64,000 nt of DNA from Desulfonatronospira thiodismutans ASO3-1 (GCF_000174435.1 NZ_ACJN02000002.1:186001-250000), one strand, 5' to 3'. Counted from the first letter of the stretch, positions 8,497 to 17,264 are shown. Program-made: numbers and translations. Notes: a model not told the origin generated them from the letters alone.

Positions 8497-9219
8497 ATGG
8501 GTAAGGGATTTTTTATAGATTTGACCAAATGTACGGCCTGCCGGGGTTGCCAGGTGGCCTGCAAGCAATGGCACAAGCTGCCTGCTGAGGACACTCACAA
8601 CTGGGGCTCTTACCAGAACCCCGAGGATCTGTCCTTTATCACCTACAAACTGGTACGCTTTGAGGAACTCGTGGAAAACGGCCAGGTCAAGGACTGGCTG
8701 TTCTTCCCGGATCAGTGCCGCCACTGCATCTCGCCTCCCTGTAAGATGGTGGGGGACATGGATGACGAGCAGGCCATCCTGCAGGAATATGAGACCGGCA
8801 CGGTCATGTTCACCGGCAGGACCAAAAACCTGTTCCCCGATGAGATCCGTGATTCCTGCCCCTATGACATCCCCAGGGAGGACGAGGAGTCAGGAGTCAT
8901 CTCCAAGTGCGACATGTGCTTTGACCGAGTCATAAACGGCATGCTCCCGGCCTGTGTGCTCGCCTGCCCCACCGGCAGCATGCACTTCGGCGACCTGGAG
9001 GACATGAAGGCCATGGCCGAAGAGAGGCTGGAGGAAGTCAAGCAGATATATCCCGACGCAGTCCTGGGCGACCCCAATTCCGTGCGCGTGATCTATCTCT
9101 TCCACAGAAAGCCGTCGGACTTCTTCCACTCTGCAGTGGCCAGTCTGCACGGCCCCAAGCGTTTTACACGCAAGGAGGCCTTTGCCAGGCTGTTTAGAAA
9201 CAACAGGCCCAGAGTATAA
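8497..9219 (+). CDS. fdhB: Formate dehydrogenase iron-sulfur subunit
   Basis: A 240-residue ferredoxin-like subunit with four 4Fe-4S cysteine groups: CTACRGCQVACKQW near residue 12, CRHC...PCK near 76, SKCDMCFDR near 143 and PACVLACPTG near 155. It passes electrons from FdhA to periplasmic cytochrome c3. The ribosome site AAGGAGG (8483-8489) precedes ATG 8497. It has no signal of its own and would be exported with FdhA on the Tat signal. It is close to full identity in layout to the subunit at 54935. As with other Desulfovibrio FdhAB enzymes, no membrane subunit follows. Confidence 0.93.
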   Translation: MGKGFFIDLTKCTACRGCQVACKQWHKLPAEDTHNWGSYQNPEDLSFITYKLVRFEELVENGQVKDWLFFPDQCRHCISPPCKMVGDMDDEQAILQEYETGTVMFTGRTKNLFPDEIRDSCPYDIPREDEESGVISKCDMCFDRVINGMLPACVLACPTGSMHFGDLEDMKAMAEERLEEVKQIYPDAVLGDPNSVRVIYLFHRKPSDFFHSAVASLHGPKRFTRKEAFARLFRNNRPRV

Positions 9220-9233
9220 ACCATAACTAAAGA

Positions 9234-9308
9234 GGCCGGAACTTGATTCCGGCCCCAGACCCCCGAGGGCAAGAAAGCGCTCCCGGCGCTTTCCTGCCCT
9301 CGGGGGTC
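9234..9308. terminator. Two strong hairpins after fdhB
   Basis: GGCCGGAA...TTCCGGCC (9234-9254) and a 23-base-arm hairpin GACCCCCGAGGGCAAGAAAG... with its complement (9258-9308). There is no T-run after the second, so this may be a terminator of unusual type or an mRNA-stabilising element. The remaining 9309-9598 holds no clear gene. Confidence 0.6.
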
Positions 9309-9598
9309 AATATCTTGCACATTTTTAACCGCCTGCCATATCCATCCTTTTTCCTTGTCAACCAGGCCTGAATGCCTGCATGCTCCCTGAGAGTTAAGTG
9401 GATCTCCCTTTTTTCTTTTTCTTGCCTTCATGTCCCTTAATGCCCTTCATGGTTAAACCTATTTTGACTTTCAACCCTGAATCGTCAGGTCTTGCATTAT
9501 GCACACCCTTTGCCTTACTCAGGGGGCAGGCCACTGATTTTGCGGGCCAGAACTATACTTGCATGGGCTTTGTTTTATGGCTATACAAGGCTGACCCT

Positions 9599-9913
9599 AT
9601 GATAGATAAGAGCAATATCATCCCGGCCATACTTGAGCGTCTGGAAAATCTTCCCCATGGTCATTACCTGGATATGCGCACCTACAAGCGCAACCGCTAC
9701 CTGCTCCTGGTGAAAAAAGGCGATGATGATTTCCTGATAATCGAAAACGGCTTTTTCCGGGAACGTTTTGAGCATGTTCCCTTCAAAAAACTGAAAAAAC
9801 TGCTGAAAACACTTCTCAAGAAAGAATTTCCCCGCAGCACCAAGGTCAGGGTATATAATATGGGTATTTTCGAGGAACAGACCGCCCAAAACATTGAGCG
9901 CAAGGTTCTGTAA
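9599..9913 (+). CDS. Small basic conserved protein, unknown function
   Basis: A 104-residue soluble protein starting MIDKSNIIP, with ILERLENLPHGHYLDMRTYKR near residue 10 and a lysine-rich middle (KKLKKLLKTLLKKEF). An alternating strand and helix pattern suggests a compact alpha/beta fold. No family is recognised. Longer in-frame starts exist at 9398 and 9563, but they add sequence without protein character. Confidence 0.6.
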   Translation: MIDKSNIIPAILERLENLPHGHYLDMRTYKRNRYLLLVKKGDDDFLIIENGFFRERFEHVPFKKLKKLLKTLLKKEFPRSTKVRVYNMGIFEEQTAQNIERKVL

Positions 9914-9941
9914 GTGATCAGCTGTCCCGGATAAGACCAAA

Positions 9942-10143
9942 GTAACCATTCAGGGGGTCCTTGTTAGTGATTGCTGGCACTCACGCCTTTGGCGTGACTG
10001 GGGACTGTCCTCCGCTAAGTACTAACTGTGCACGTTCACAAAACTTCGCGTCTGTAATTTTTGCATTTGTGCAGAAAAGGTGTCGCGGGGACTGTCCCCT
10101 GGTCACGCCAGAGGCGTGAGTGAGGCATCCCCTGAATGGTTAC
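9942..10143. repeat. Palindromic element family A, copy 1
   Basis: A 202-base element with terminal inverted repeats GTAACCATTCAGGGGG and CCCCTGAATGGTTAC. Internally it has GGGGACTGTCCCC-type palindromes and CACGCC...GGCGTG pairs. Other complete copies are at 25434-25534 and 49815-49990; halves are at 48008-48082 and 63087-63206. It encodes no protein; it resembles REP-like elements mobilised by other transposases. Confidence 0.8.
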
Positions 10144-10182
10144 AGACCAAAGACTGTGGGCCGGCTAAACAGGAGATGCTCT

Positions 10183-11439
10183 GTGGGACTTTTAAGTGTA
10201 GACGAACTAAAACCGGGCATGGTCCTGGAACGGGACGTGCTTGCCCCCAACGGCCGGTTACTCCTGGGTACAGGCACGGAACTTACCCCGCGCAATATCA
10301 CTGTTCTCAAGACCTGGGGAGTGGTGGATGCTCATGTTCAGGGTGATGGTCAGGAGCACAACTCCCACCAGGAACCCACGCTTACCAGAGAACTTTTGGA
10401 CCACACCAGGCAACAGCTGCAGCCCTTTTTTGCCTGCACGGATCTGTCCCTCCCGGCCATGCGCGAAATATTCAAGCTGGCTCTTTACCAGGCCGCGGGA
10501 CAGGGCAAGGGGCATTTCGTTTTACCCCCCTCCTGCAATACAGGTGATCAGGCCCCGGACCCTGAAAAGATTCTGGCCGGCCATCCTTTAGTTACAGCAG
10601 CGGACATAATCGGTGAGCAGACCAGGCTTGCAACCTTTCCAGATATATATCACCAGATAAATGCAGTACTGCAGTCTCCGCGCAGCTCAGCCACGCACAT
10701 AGCCAAAGTGGTGGGCAAGGACGCCAGCCTCTCGGGCAAGCTTTTGCGCCTGGTCAACAGCCCCTTCTACGGCTTTCCCAGGAAAATCGATACAATCCCC
10801 AGGGCCGTGGCCATCCTGGGCACCAACGAACTGTCCACCCTGGCCCTGGGCATCTCTGTGGTGCATTACTTCTCCGGCATCCCCGAAGGCAGTGTGGACA
10901 TGAAGTCATTCTGGAGACACAGCATAGCCTGCGGTGTCCTGTCCAGACTGCTGGCTGACAAGCAACAGGGCCTCTCCGAAGAGACATTTTTCGTGGCCGG
11001 GCTGACGCACGACATTGGCCGCCTGGTCATGTTCAACCACCTTCCCGGACCCTGCGGGGAGATACTGGAATTCGCCGCCCGCGCCGGCATGCCACTGTTT
11101 CAAGCTGAATCCAGAGTACTTGGTTTTGATCACGCTTTACTTGGCGGTGAACTTTTAAAAAAATGGCATTTCCCCATAAGCCTGGAAAACCCTGTACGCT
11201 TTCACCATCAGCCCTGCAGCGCCTTAAACATCCTTGATCCATCCATCGTGCATGTGGCCGACATCCTGGTCCAGGCCCTGGATTTCGGCAGCAGCGGCAA
11301 TCTGTTCGTACCCCCGCTCAATTCCACGGCCTGGCAGGAGCTGAAGATGAACAAAACCGTATTTACCTGGGTCAAAAGCATGGCCCTGCGCCAGGTATAC
11401 GAGATAGAAAGAATCTTTCTGGGAGGCACGCATGACTGA
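10183..11439 (+). CDS. HDOD domain signalling protein
   Basis: A 418-residue protein. GTG 10183 was chosen because AGGAG lies seven bases upstream; the longer ATG 10120 falls inside a repeat element. Residues 1-60 (ELKPGMVLERDVLAPNGRLL) form a small N-terminal domain often found ahead of HD-GYP or HDOD domains. HDOD lies at about 165-360 (NSPFYGFPRKIDT; GLTHDIGRLVMF; FDHALLGGELL). HDOD proteins are non-catalytic relatives of HD hydrolases that act as signalling scaffolds. Its last eight bases overlap the hybrid kinase gene, so the two should be translated together and act in one pathway. Confidence 0.85.
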   Translation: MGLLSVDELKPGMVLERDVLAPNGRLLLGTGTELTPRNITVLKTWGVVDAHVQGDGQEHNSHQEPTLTRELLDHTRQQLQPFFACTDLSLPAMREIFKLALYQAAGQGKGHFVLPPSCNTGDQAPDPEKILAGHPLVTAADIIGEQTRLATFPDIYHQINAVLQSPRSSATHIAKVVGKDASLSGKLLRLVNSPFYGFPRKIDTIPRAVAILGTNELSTLALGISVVHYFSGIPEGSVDMKSFWRHSIACGVLSRLLADKQQGLSEETFFVAGLTHDIGRLVMFNHLPGPCGEILEFAARAGMPLFQAESRVLGFDHALLGGELLKKWHFPISLENPVRFHHQPCSALNILDPSIVHVADILVQALDFGSSGNLFVPPLNSTAWQELKMNKTVFTWVKSMALRQVYEIERIFLGGTHD

Positions 11440-13576
11440 TCATCTTGAGCAACGCATCAGGTTCCTTGAGGAACAGGTCAACTACCTCACCCAGGAAAAG
11501 CGTGCCGCCATGCAGGCCCTGGAACTGGCCGCTTCCATGAGCAATTTTGAAACCAGCCTCAATCAAGTGGACACCCCGGACATGATCCTCAGGGAAGCCG
11601 CGGACAGGCTCAAAAAACTCATAGCTTTCAAGTCACTGTGCTTTTTCCTGGTGGATGAACAGGACTCCTCTTTTTATCCTGGATACTGCGAACCTCAAGA
11701 GTGCCTGGAAACAATTTCCACAGAAATGCAGGTCCTGGTGGATGACAAGACCTTTGCCTGGGCCCTGGGTCGTAATAAGCCGGTGGTGGTTACCGCCTTG
11801 AGCGGGGACCAGCTCATGCTGCACGCCATGAAGACCAGCAGCCGCACCCGGGGGATTTTTTTCGGAGTCCTGGACGTGGAGTACAAAGAGGTCATGGACA
11901 GCATCCAGATGCTTGCCACCATCATCTTCATGTCCGTGGCCGGTGCCCTGGAAAGCTTCGAGCTGTACCGCAACATAAGACAGATGAACAACCAGCTGAC
12001 CCAGTCCAACGCCGAACTGCGCACCGCCAAAGAGGCCGCCCTGGAAGCCTCCAGGGCCAAGAGCGAATTCCTGGCCAACATGAGCCATGAACTGCGCACT
12101 CCCATAAGCTCCATTATTTCCGGGCTGAAGCTTCTGGCTCCCATGGAAGAAGACCCTCAGAAGCTGTCCATCCTGAATACCTGCAAGGATTCCGCCGAGG
12201 CCCTGCACAGCATTATCAACGACTCCCTGGACCTGGCCAAGATCGAGGCCGGCAAGATTGAACTGATCCCTGAAAACTTCGATCTGCACCACGAACTGGC
12301 CAAAAACTTGAATACCTTCAGGCCCCAGGCCGGGACAAAGGGACTGGACCTGCGCCTGCAAATGGATCCAGGGCTGCCCCGCCTGGTCCGCGCAGATATG
12401 CACAGGCTGGGTCAGATCCTGCGCAACCTGCTCAGCAATGCAGTCAAATTCACCCGGGAAGGCTGGGTTGAGCTCGGGGCTGAAGTCCTCATAAAGAATG
12501 AGAAAAGTTGCGGGGTCAACTTCTGGGTCCAGGATACCGGCATTGGGATTCCAAAAGATGTGCTGCCCAGGCTGTTTGAGGCCTACGCTCAGGCGGACGG
12601 CTCCTACTCCAAAAAATACGGGGGTACAGGCCTGGGCCTGGCCATCACCAGGTATTTGGTCCGCCTAATGGGCGGCTCCATAAGTGTCCACAGCAAGGAG
12701 GGCGAGGGCAGTTGCTTCACCCTGAACATCACTTTTGAACTGCCCCCGGAAGGGCAGGCAGAAGAGGTCCAGGACCCGGATGCAGAGGAACAGACGCCTC
12801 CCGAGCCCCTGAACATTCTGGTAGCCGAAGATCAAGACCTGCCCCGGATGTATGTCAGGCACATCCTGGAGCAGGCCGGGCACAGGGTCATCGAGGCCCA
12901 TGACGGGATTCAGGCTGTGGAAGAGGCTTTAAACAACCCCCTGGACCTGGTGCTCATGGACATCCAGATGCCGGGAATGGATGGCATCCAAGCCTCCCGG
13001 CGCATCAGGGATGCCCTGGCTCCGCAGAAACCCGCCATTATCGCCCTGACAGCCTATGCCATGCAGACAGACCGCCAGAACTTCCTGGATGCCGGGATGG
13101 ATGATCACTTAAGCAAACCAGTACACCCAAAACTGCTTTTGGCCAAAGTAAATGCTCTGGCCGGTTCAGCCGCTGCTGAGTCTTCCCTGAGTTCCGGAAA
13201 TCAAGACCCTTTGCAGGACCTTCAAAAAAACGGGCCTGTGAACATGGACCTTGTGCAGGAAATGTTTGAGGACAGCAGGTTCTGGCTGCACCTTGTGCAG
13301 CTTTTCACCACACAGGAGCAGCCGGCACATATTGCCAGACTGGATGAAGTACTTCAGGCCCGGGACGCCCAGAGGATGAAACGGCTGGCCCACACCCTCA
13401 AGGGAACCATGAGTACACTTTGCGCTGAGAGGGCCAGGGACCTGGCCCAAAGCCTGGAAAAAAATGCCGGCCTGGAAAACTGGGCCGGAATAGAACAGGA
13501 CTGCCAGGCCCTCAAGGAAGAGCTGCAGCGAATGAAAACTTTTGCTCAGAAGACCGACATCCAGGGCGATGAGTGA
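11432..13576 (+). CDS. Hybrid sensor histidine kinase (GAF-HisKA-HATPase-REC-Hpt)
   Basis: A 714-residue cytoplasmic kinase. Domains in order: a short coiled coil (1-30), a GAF-like sensor (40-175), a coiled linker, HisKA with the phospho-acceptor in SHELRTP (about residue 227), HATPase with NLLSNAVKFT and GGTGLGLAI (330-440), a receiver with LVLMDIQMPGMDG (aspartate near 510), and a C-terminal Hpt with LAHTLKGTMST (about 650). No membrane segment is seen, so the signal is internal, possibly delivered by the overlapping HDOD protein. It gives a four-step phosphorelay; no response regulator with an output domain is encoded next to it. Confidence 0.93.
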   Translation: MTDHLEQRIRFLEEQVNYLTQEKRAAMQALELAASMSNFETSLNQVDTPDMILREAADRLKKLIAFKSLCFFLVDEQDSSFYPGYCEPQECLETISTEMQVLVDDKTFAWALGRNKPVVVTALSGDQLMLHAMKTSSRTRGIFFGVLDVEYKEVMDSIQMLATIIFMSVAGALESFELYRNIRQMNNQLTQSNAELRTAKEAALEASRAKSEFLANMSHELRTPISSIISGLKLLAPMEEDPQKLSILNTCKDSAEALHSIINDSLDLAKIEAGKIELIPENFDLHHELAKNLNTFRPQAGTKGLDLRLQMDPGLPRLVRADMHRLGQILRNLLSNAVKFTREGWVELGAEVLIKNEKSCGVNFWVQDTGIGIPKDVLPRLFEAYAQADGSYSKKYGGTGLGLAITRYLVRLMGGSISVHSKEGEGSCFTLNITFELPPEGQAEEVQDPDAEEQTPPEPLNILVAEDQDLPRMYVRHILEQAGHRVIEAHDGIQAVEEALNNPLDLVLMDIQMPGMDGIQASRRIRDALAPQKPAIIALTAYAMQTDRQNFLDAGMDDHLSKPVHPKLLLAKVNALAGSAAAESSLSSGNQDPLQDLQKNGPVNMDLVQEMFEDSRFWLHLVQLFTTQEQPAHIARLDEVLQARDAQRMKRLAHTLKGTMSTLCAERARDLAQSLEKNAGLENWAGIEQDCQALKEELQRMKTFAQKTDIQGDE

Positions 13577-13660
13577 AATGCATCAACAGTGCAACGAAGA
13601 ATTCATTTTTCAAATGGATAAAAGAATTCACAGCTTTTTCATGGCCCAAAAAACACCTGG

Positions 13661-14674
13661 TTACCTGGAAACAACATCAGCAGCACCGGCCTCGAACCCC
13701 ACGCAAACCTCGTCGCCTACAAGGATCCCGCTTCTGGCAATCGCTTCCCTGCTCATCAGGGACCGTATGGGAAAGCCGATATCCAGCAAAACCCTGATCT
13801 GCCCACCTTCGTCGGTCATCTGCAATACTCTGCCCGGCACAACCTGCTCTGAGTCAATTCCCTGGTCCTTGTTGTAAATACCGATTTTTTCCGGGTGAAC
13901 CTGGATCCTGCACGGCCCGTCAATGTTCGACTCCACCTGCAGTTCCAGTTTTTCCCTTACAACACAAACCTTTTTGCCGTCTTTCATGGCAACGTATCCG
14001 GGCACAATATTCTCCCCGCCAGGTCCTGTCAGCCTGCCCTCAAACAAAAAGACCCTGTGCTCCGCCAGCCTGGAAGCTTCCAGACGCTTATGCGTGGAAA
14101 AAATAACCGTTATCTCTCTTTCTTTGCGGATGCTCTCGATGATCTTCTCTATTACTGCCTGGTTTTCCACGTCCACGCTGGCAGTAGGCTCATCAAAGAG
14201 CATTACCTGGGGCGAGCAGGCCATAGCCCGGGCGATGGCCACTCTCTGGGTCTCCCCCCCGGACAATTGATGTGCCGGTCGATGGGCAAAATCCTGCATG
14301 CCCACACGCTCCAGGCTTTCCATGGCTGTCTGTCTGCGCTTTGCGGAATTGATCCTCCGCACCTTGAGCCCGTACTCAACGTTTTTGGCCACAGTAGTAC
14401 TGAACATGATGGGGTGCTGATCCACCAGGACCAGCTCTCTGCGGATGGGGGTCAGATAGTTGGCCTTCCAGTTGATCTCCTGGCCCTTGTAAAAGACCCT
14501 GCCCTTTGCCGGAGCATTGAGCATGGCCAGGATATGCAGAAGGGTGGTTTTGCCGGAACCGTTGGGACCAAGCAGGGCATAGCTCTGCCCCGCCTCCAGC
14601 ACAAGCTCGGGCAGGTCCAGGACAGTGCGCCCCTCGAATATCTGCTGGACATCCCTTAAAACATACAGGCTCAT
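13661..14674 (-). CDS. tupC: Tungstate ABC transporter ATP-binding protein
   Basis: A 337-residue ABC ATPase: Walker A GPNGSGKTT near residue 37, signature LSGGETQR near 137, Walker B VMLFDEPTA near 157. The C-terminal third is a TOBE-type regulatory domain of the molybdate or sulfate class. It overlaps tupB by four bases. It powers tungstate import to supply the W/Mo cofactor of formate dehydrogenase. It is convergent with the hybrid kinase gene, with only 84 bases between. Confidence 0.88.
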   Translation of the reverse strand: MSLYVLRDVQQIFEGRTVLDLPELVLEAGQSYALLGPNGSGKTTLLHILAMLNAPAKGRVFYKGQEINWKANYLTPIRRELVLVDQHPIMFSTTVAKNVEYGLKVRRINSAKRRQTAMESLERVGMQDFAHRPAHQLSGGETQRVAIARAMACSPQVMLFDEPTASVDVENQAVIEKIIESIRKEREITVIFSTHKRLEASRLAEHRVFLFEGRLTGPGGENIVPGYVAMKDGKKVCVVREKLELQVESNIDGPCRIQVHPEKIGIYNKDQGIDSEQVVPGRVLQMTDEGGQIRVLLDIGFPIRSLMSREAIARSGILVGDEVCVGFEAGAADVVSR

Positions 14675-15375
14675 CTGGCACTCCCGTAACGTCCCTGCAC
14701 CAGCTGCATAAAGATATTCATAAACAGGCTGATTGATAGAAGAACAATCCCCAGGCCCAGGGCCAGTATGAATTCACCCTTGTTGTGCTCTAAGGCCATG
14801 GCCGTGGTCATGGTCCGGGTGAATCCCTTGATATTTCCCCCCAGCATCATGGCAATGCCGATTTCTGCTATGGCCCGGCCGAAGGCGGCTATGATGGCGG
14901 CCAGAATCCCGTAGCGGGCCTCCCTGGCTATGGACAGGGAAGTCTGCCACAGGTTCGCCCCCAGGGTCATGGCGGTTCGCCTGTAGCGGGAGTCAATCCG
15001 GCTTACTGCTGCCAGGGTGAAGGTGGTCACCCAGGGCGTGATGAGAATAACCTGGCCCACCACTATGGCCCAGGGGGTATACAGCATGCCCAGATCGCCG
15101 AGGATGCCCCGCCTGGACAGAAAAGCGTAGACAAAGATCCCGATAACCACAGTGGGCAGGGCAAGCAGGGTATTCAGGATGGTGATTACAGCCCTTTTTC
15201 CCCGGAACTCTTTAACCGCCACCAGAAAGCCCAGGGGAATACCCAGAACGGCAGCTATAAGGGTGGAGAAGAAGCTTACATACAGGGATACGTAAACGAT
15301 AAAATACAGCTCCGGGTCCAGAGACCAGAGCATACGCACGGCTTCAGCCAGGCTGCTGATTAAAAAGCCTTCCAT
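14671..15375 (-). CDS. tupB: Tungstate ABC transporter permease
   Basis: A 234-residue inner-membrane permease with about five hydrophobic segments and the cytoplasmic EAA-type loop (ATIIAAFGRAIAEIGIAMML region, residues 150-170). It partners with TupC downstream. A 372-base gap with repeats separates it from tupA, which is unusual for this operon. Confidence 0.88.
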   Translation of the reverse strand: MEGFLISSLAEAVRMLWSLDPELYFIVYVSLYVSFFSTLIAAVLGIPLGFLVAVKEFRGKRAVITILNTLLALPTVVIGIFVYAFLSRRGILGDLGMLYTPWAIVVGQVILITPWVTTFTLAAVSRIDSRYRRTAMTLGANLWQTSLSIAREARYGILAAIIAAFGRAIAEIGIAMMLGGNIKGFTRTMTTAMALEHNKGEFILALGLGIVLLSISLFMNIFMQLVQGRYGSAR

Positions 15376-15407
15376 AAAAGTAAATAAACCTTTGATATCA
15401 ATTATTG

Positions 15408-15443
15408 CTGTTCACCGGAATATCCAAAACATCCGGTGAACAG
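15408..15443. terminator. Hairpin in the tupA-tupB gap
   Basis: A 12-base perfect stem (CTGTTCACCGGA against TCCGGTGAACAG) with a T-run on the plus-strand side. In the tup transcript (minus strand) it would form a hairpin 33 bases upstream of tupB. It could lower distal expression or be the leftover of an element. Confidence 0.5.
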
Positions 15444-15453
15444 GTTTTTTTAT

Positions 15454-15550
15454 CGCTCCCACGCTCTGCGTGGGAGCGTAGCCCGACCGCTCCTGCGGTC
15501 ATTGTGGACGCGGAGCGTCCGGGGAATGTTCCCACGCAGAGCGTGGGAAC
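15454..15550. repeat. Palindromic repeat family G (CCCACGCTCTGCGTGGG)
   Basis: Nested inverted repeats: CGCTCCCACGC...GCGTGGGAGCG and GTTCCCACGC...GCGTGGGAAC with CGCTCC/GGAGCG between. It is a single copy in this window, in the tupA-tupB gap. A further inverted repeat, ATATTCTACT/AGTAGAATAT, lies at 15683-15726. No gene is seen in 15376-15747. Confidence 0.7.
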
Positions 15551-15747
15551 AATAAGATTAAGACAAGGCTCTCTCCTCTGCCGGGGAGATTGTTATTCAT
15601 ATACGCCGGCTCGGTGGATATGAATATTTGCTTCTCCCCTCCCAAGCTCTGCGCCTCTAAGGCCGGCAGGCCCGGGCGTGAGATATTCTACTCTTTACGT
15701 GATCTGTGAACACTTAAGTAGAATATGGTGGATAGATGCGTTGCATC

Positions 15748-16602
15748 TTACTTTGCATCTGGAATAAAAAGCTGTGAGCCAAGAAGTTCGTAGGACCCAA
15801 TGACCTCCTGTCCACGCTCGGAAACCAGCCACTCCGCGAATTCCTTAGCCAGATCATATTTCACGTGGGGATGTTTCTCCGGGTTAACCGGAATCACCCC
15901 GTAAGGGTTCTCCAGCATATCTCCGCCCTCATAAACGATCTCCAGATCATATTGTGCATCCCTGCCGTACTTGTACTGCAGATAGGTTCCCCTGTCCGCA
16001 AGAACGTAGCCGTTCTTTTCCTCGGCAAATAGCAGGGCCTGGCCCATACCCTGGCCTATGGAAAAATACCAGCCCGCTCCGTCTGCCGGCTCACTGGACC
16101 CGGTAATCTCCAGCCCGCTTTCTTCCCAGAGCTGTTTTTCCCTGCCGTGGGTACCGCTGTCATCTCCTCTGGAAACAAAAGGCTCCCCGGCATCGGCAAT
16201 AAGCCTCATGGCCTCAGCAATGTCTGCAGCGTCCTCGATGCCTGCCGGATCCTCTTCAGGCCCGACAATAATAAAATCGTTGTACATTACATAATAGCGC
16301 TTGGTGCCGTAGCCATCTTCTACAAACTGATTTTCCCTTTCCACATCATGGACCATGACCACGTCGGCATTGACGTCCATGCCATCGCGCAGGGCGGCGC
16401 CGGTACCCTTGGACATGACCCGCACTGTTATTCCGGTATCTGCCTTGAATTCCGGAAGAAGGTGGTCCAGCAGTCCCGAAGCCTCGGTGCTGGTGGTGGT
16501 GCTCATGGTGAGCACCCTGTCCCGGTCCTGGACCTGGTCGCCATGGCACCCGCTCACACCCAGTAAGGCGGCCAACAGTAAAAAAAGTGAAATCCTGACC
16601 AT
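15748..16602 (-). CDS. tupA: Tungstate-binding lipoprotein of ABC transporter
   Basis: A 284-residue periplasmic binding protein with a lipobox (LGVSGC, residues 14-19). The TTTSTEASGLL stretch near residue 35 is the oxyanion-binding signature that separates TupA from sulfate and molybdate binders. Further family motifs are SKGTGAALRDG, VSRGDDSGTHGRE and YVLADRGTY. The gene leads the tup operon, and a candidate operator lies 67-84 bases upstream of the start. Confidence 0.93.
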   Translation of the reverse strand: MVRISLFLLLAALLGVSGCHGDQVQDRDRVLTMSTTTSTEASGLLDHLLPEFKADTGITVRVMSKGTGAALRDGMDVNADVVMVHDVERENQFVEDGYGTKRYYVMYNDFIIVGPEEDPAGIEDAADIAEAMRLIADAGEPFVSRGDDSGTHGREKQLWEESGLEITGSSEPADGAGWYFSIGQGMGQALLFAEEKNGYVLADRGTYLQYKYGRDAQYDLEIVYEGGDMLENPYGVIPVNPEKHPHVKYDLAKEFAEWLVSERGQEVIGSYELLGSQLFIPDAK

Positions 16603-16668
16603 CCTGACCTCCTGTCCGGTTTCAGGCTGCAGTGGTGTATAGTAGCATGCATTCGAACATAGTAAATT

Positions 16669-16686
16669 TATGTTAAAAAAAACATA
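16669..16686. promoter_or_regulatory. Candidate operator upstream of tupA (TATGTT-A6-AACATA)
   Basis: A perfect 6+6 inverted repeat around six adenines. It contains the 15-mer GTTAAAAAAAACATA, also present at 5168-5182 in front of fdh operon 1. A ModE-like regulator gene lies directly upstream of tupA, which makes it the natural candidate to bind here. Confidence 0.55.
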
Positions 16687-16760
16687 GGCTGGAAGACACT
16701 GTGTTCTGAATAAAAAAGTTGATTACAGGGGAAGGCTATAAGGCAGGGCTAAATGCTTCC

Positions 16761-16809
16761 AGCACGGACTGCTCCCCTCCTTGGTTAAGGAGGGGCTGGG
16801 GGTGGTTCG
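16761..16809 (+). repeat. Palindromic repeat family F, copy 3
   Basis: Same element as 674-721: AGCACGG..., core CTCCTTGGTTAAGGAG, tail GGGGGTGGTTCG. It lies between the tupA promoter and the 3' end of the regulator gene. Confidence 0.8.
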
Positions 16810-16834
16810 TTCTAAATGAATGCAGTTTTTAAAA

Positions 16835-17197
16835 TCACTTTTCAGGCCCGGCACCTTTAAACAATTCCTGAAGTTCCCGGGCCTCTTTCCCGGCAATGGT
16901 CTTCATCCTGTTGCGCCAGGAATTGAAGGCGTTTAAAATCTCCCTGGCCCTGGAAGTAAGCTCGTAACGCCGGGGCTGCTCACCGCTTAGAACCACCAGG
17001 TCAATGCCCAGGATATCCTGGGTCTTTTTCAATTTGCCCCAGGCCGCACGATAGGACATGCCCAGGCTTTTGGCCGCCTGACGCAGGGATCCGTGCTCTT
17101 CAATACCTTCCAGGAGCAGCGCCCTGCCCTGACAGAAAATGGTCTCGCTGCCTGTATGGAGCCAGACGCTTAGACCCACATCATACTTGCTTTTCAT
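16835..17197 (-). CDS. ModE-type N-terminal winged-helix regulator
   Basis: A 120-residue DNA-binding protein. The helix-turn-helix reads GSLRQAAKSLGMSYRAAWG (residues 36-54), followed by the wing, exactly as in the N-terminal domain of ModE. The oxyanion-binding TOBE domains of full ModE are absent. It lies upstream of tupA on the same strand and probably controls tungstate or molybdate uptake, either without metal sensing of its own or using an unknown site. Targets may include the palindromes at 16669 and 5168. Confidence 0.8.
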   Translation of the reverse strand: MKSKYDVGLSVWLHTGSETIFCQGRALLLEGIEEHGSLRQAAKSLGMSYRAAWGKLKKTQDILGIDLVVLSGEQPRRYELTSRAREILNAFNSWRNRMKTIAGKEARELQELFKGAGPEK

Positions 17198-17264
17198 GAC
17201 CTCTCCATTTAAGGGGCTTTATTTTCAGGTTGCCAAATACGCCTTGCAGGGTTATTAAGCCTGC

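Noticed and set aside
10120-10182. ATG 10120 as start of the HDOD gene
   Set aside because: It lies inside a family A element; GTG 10183 has a well-placed ribosome site.
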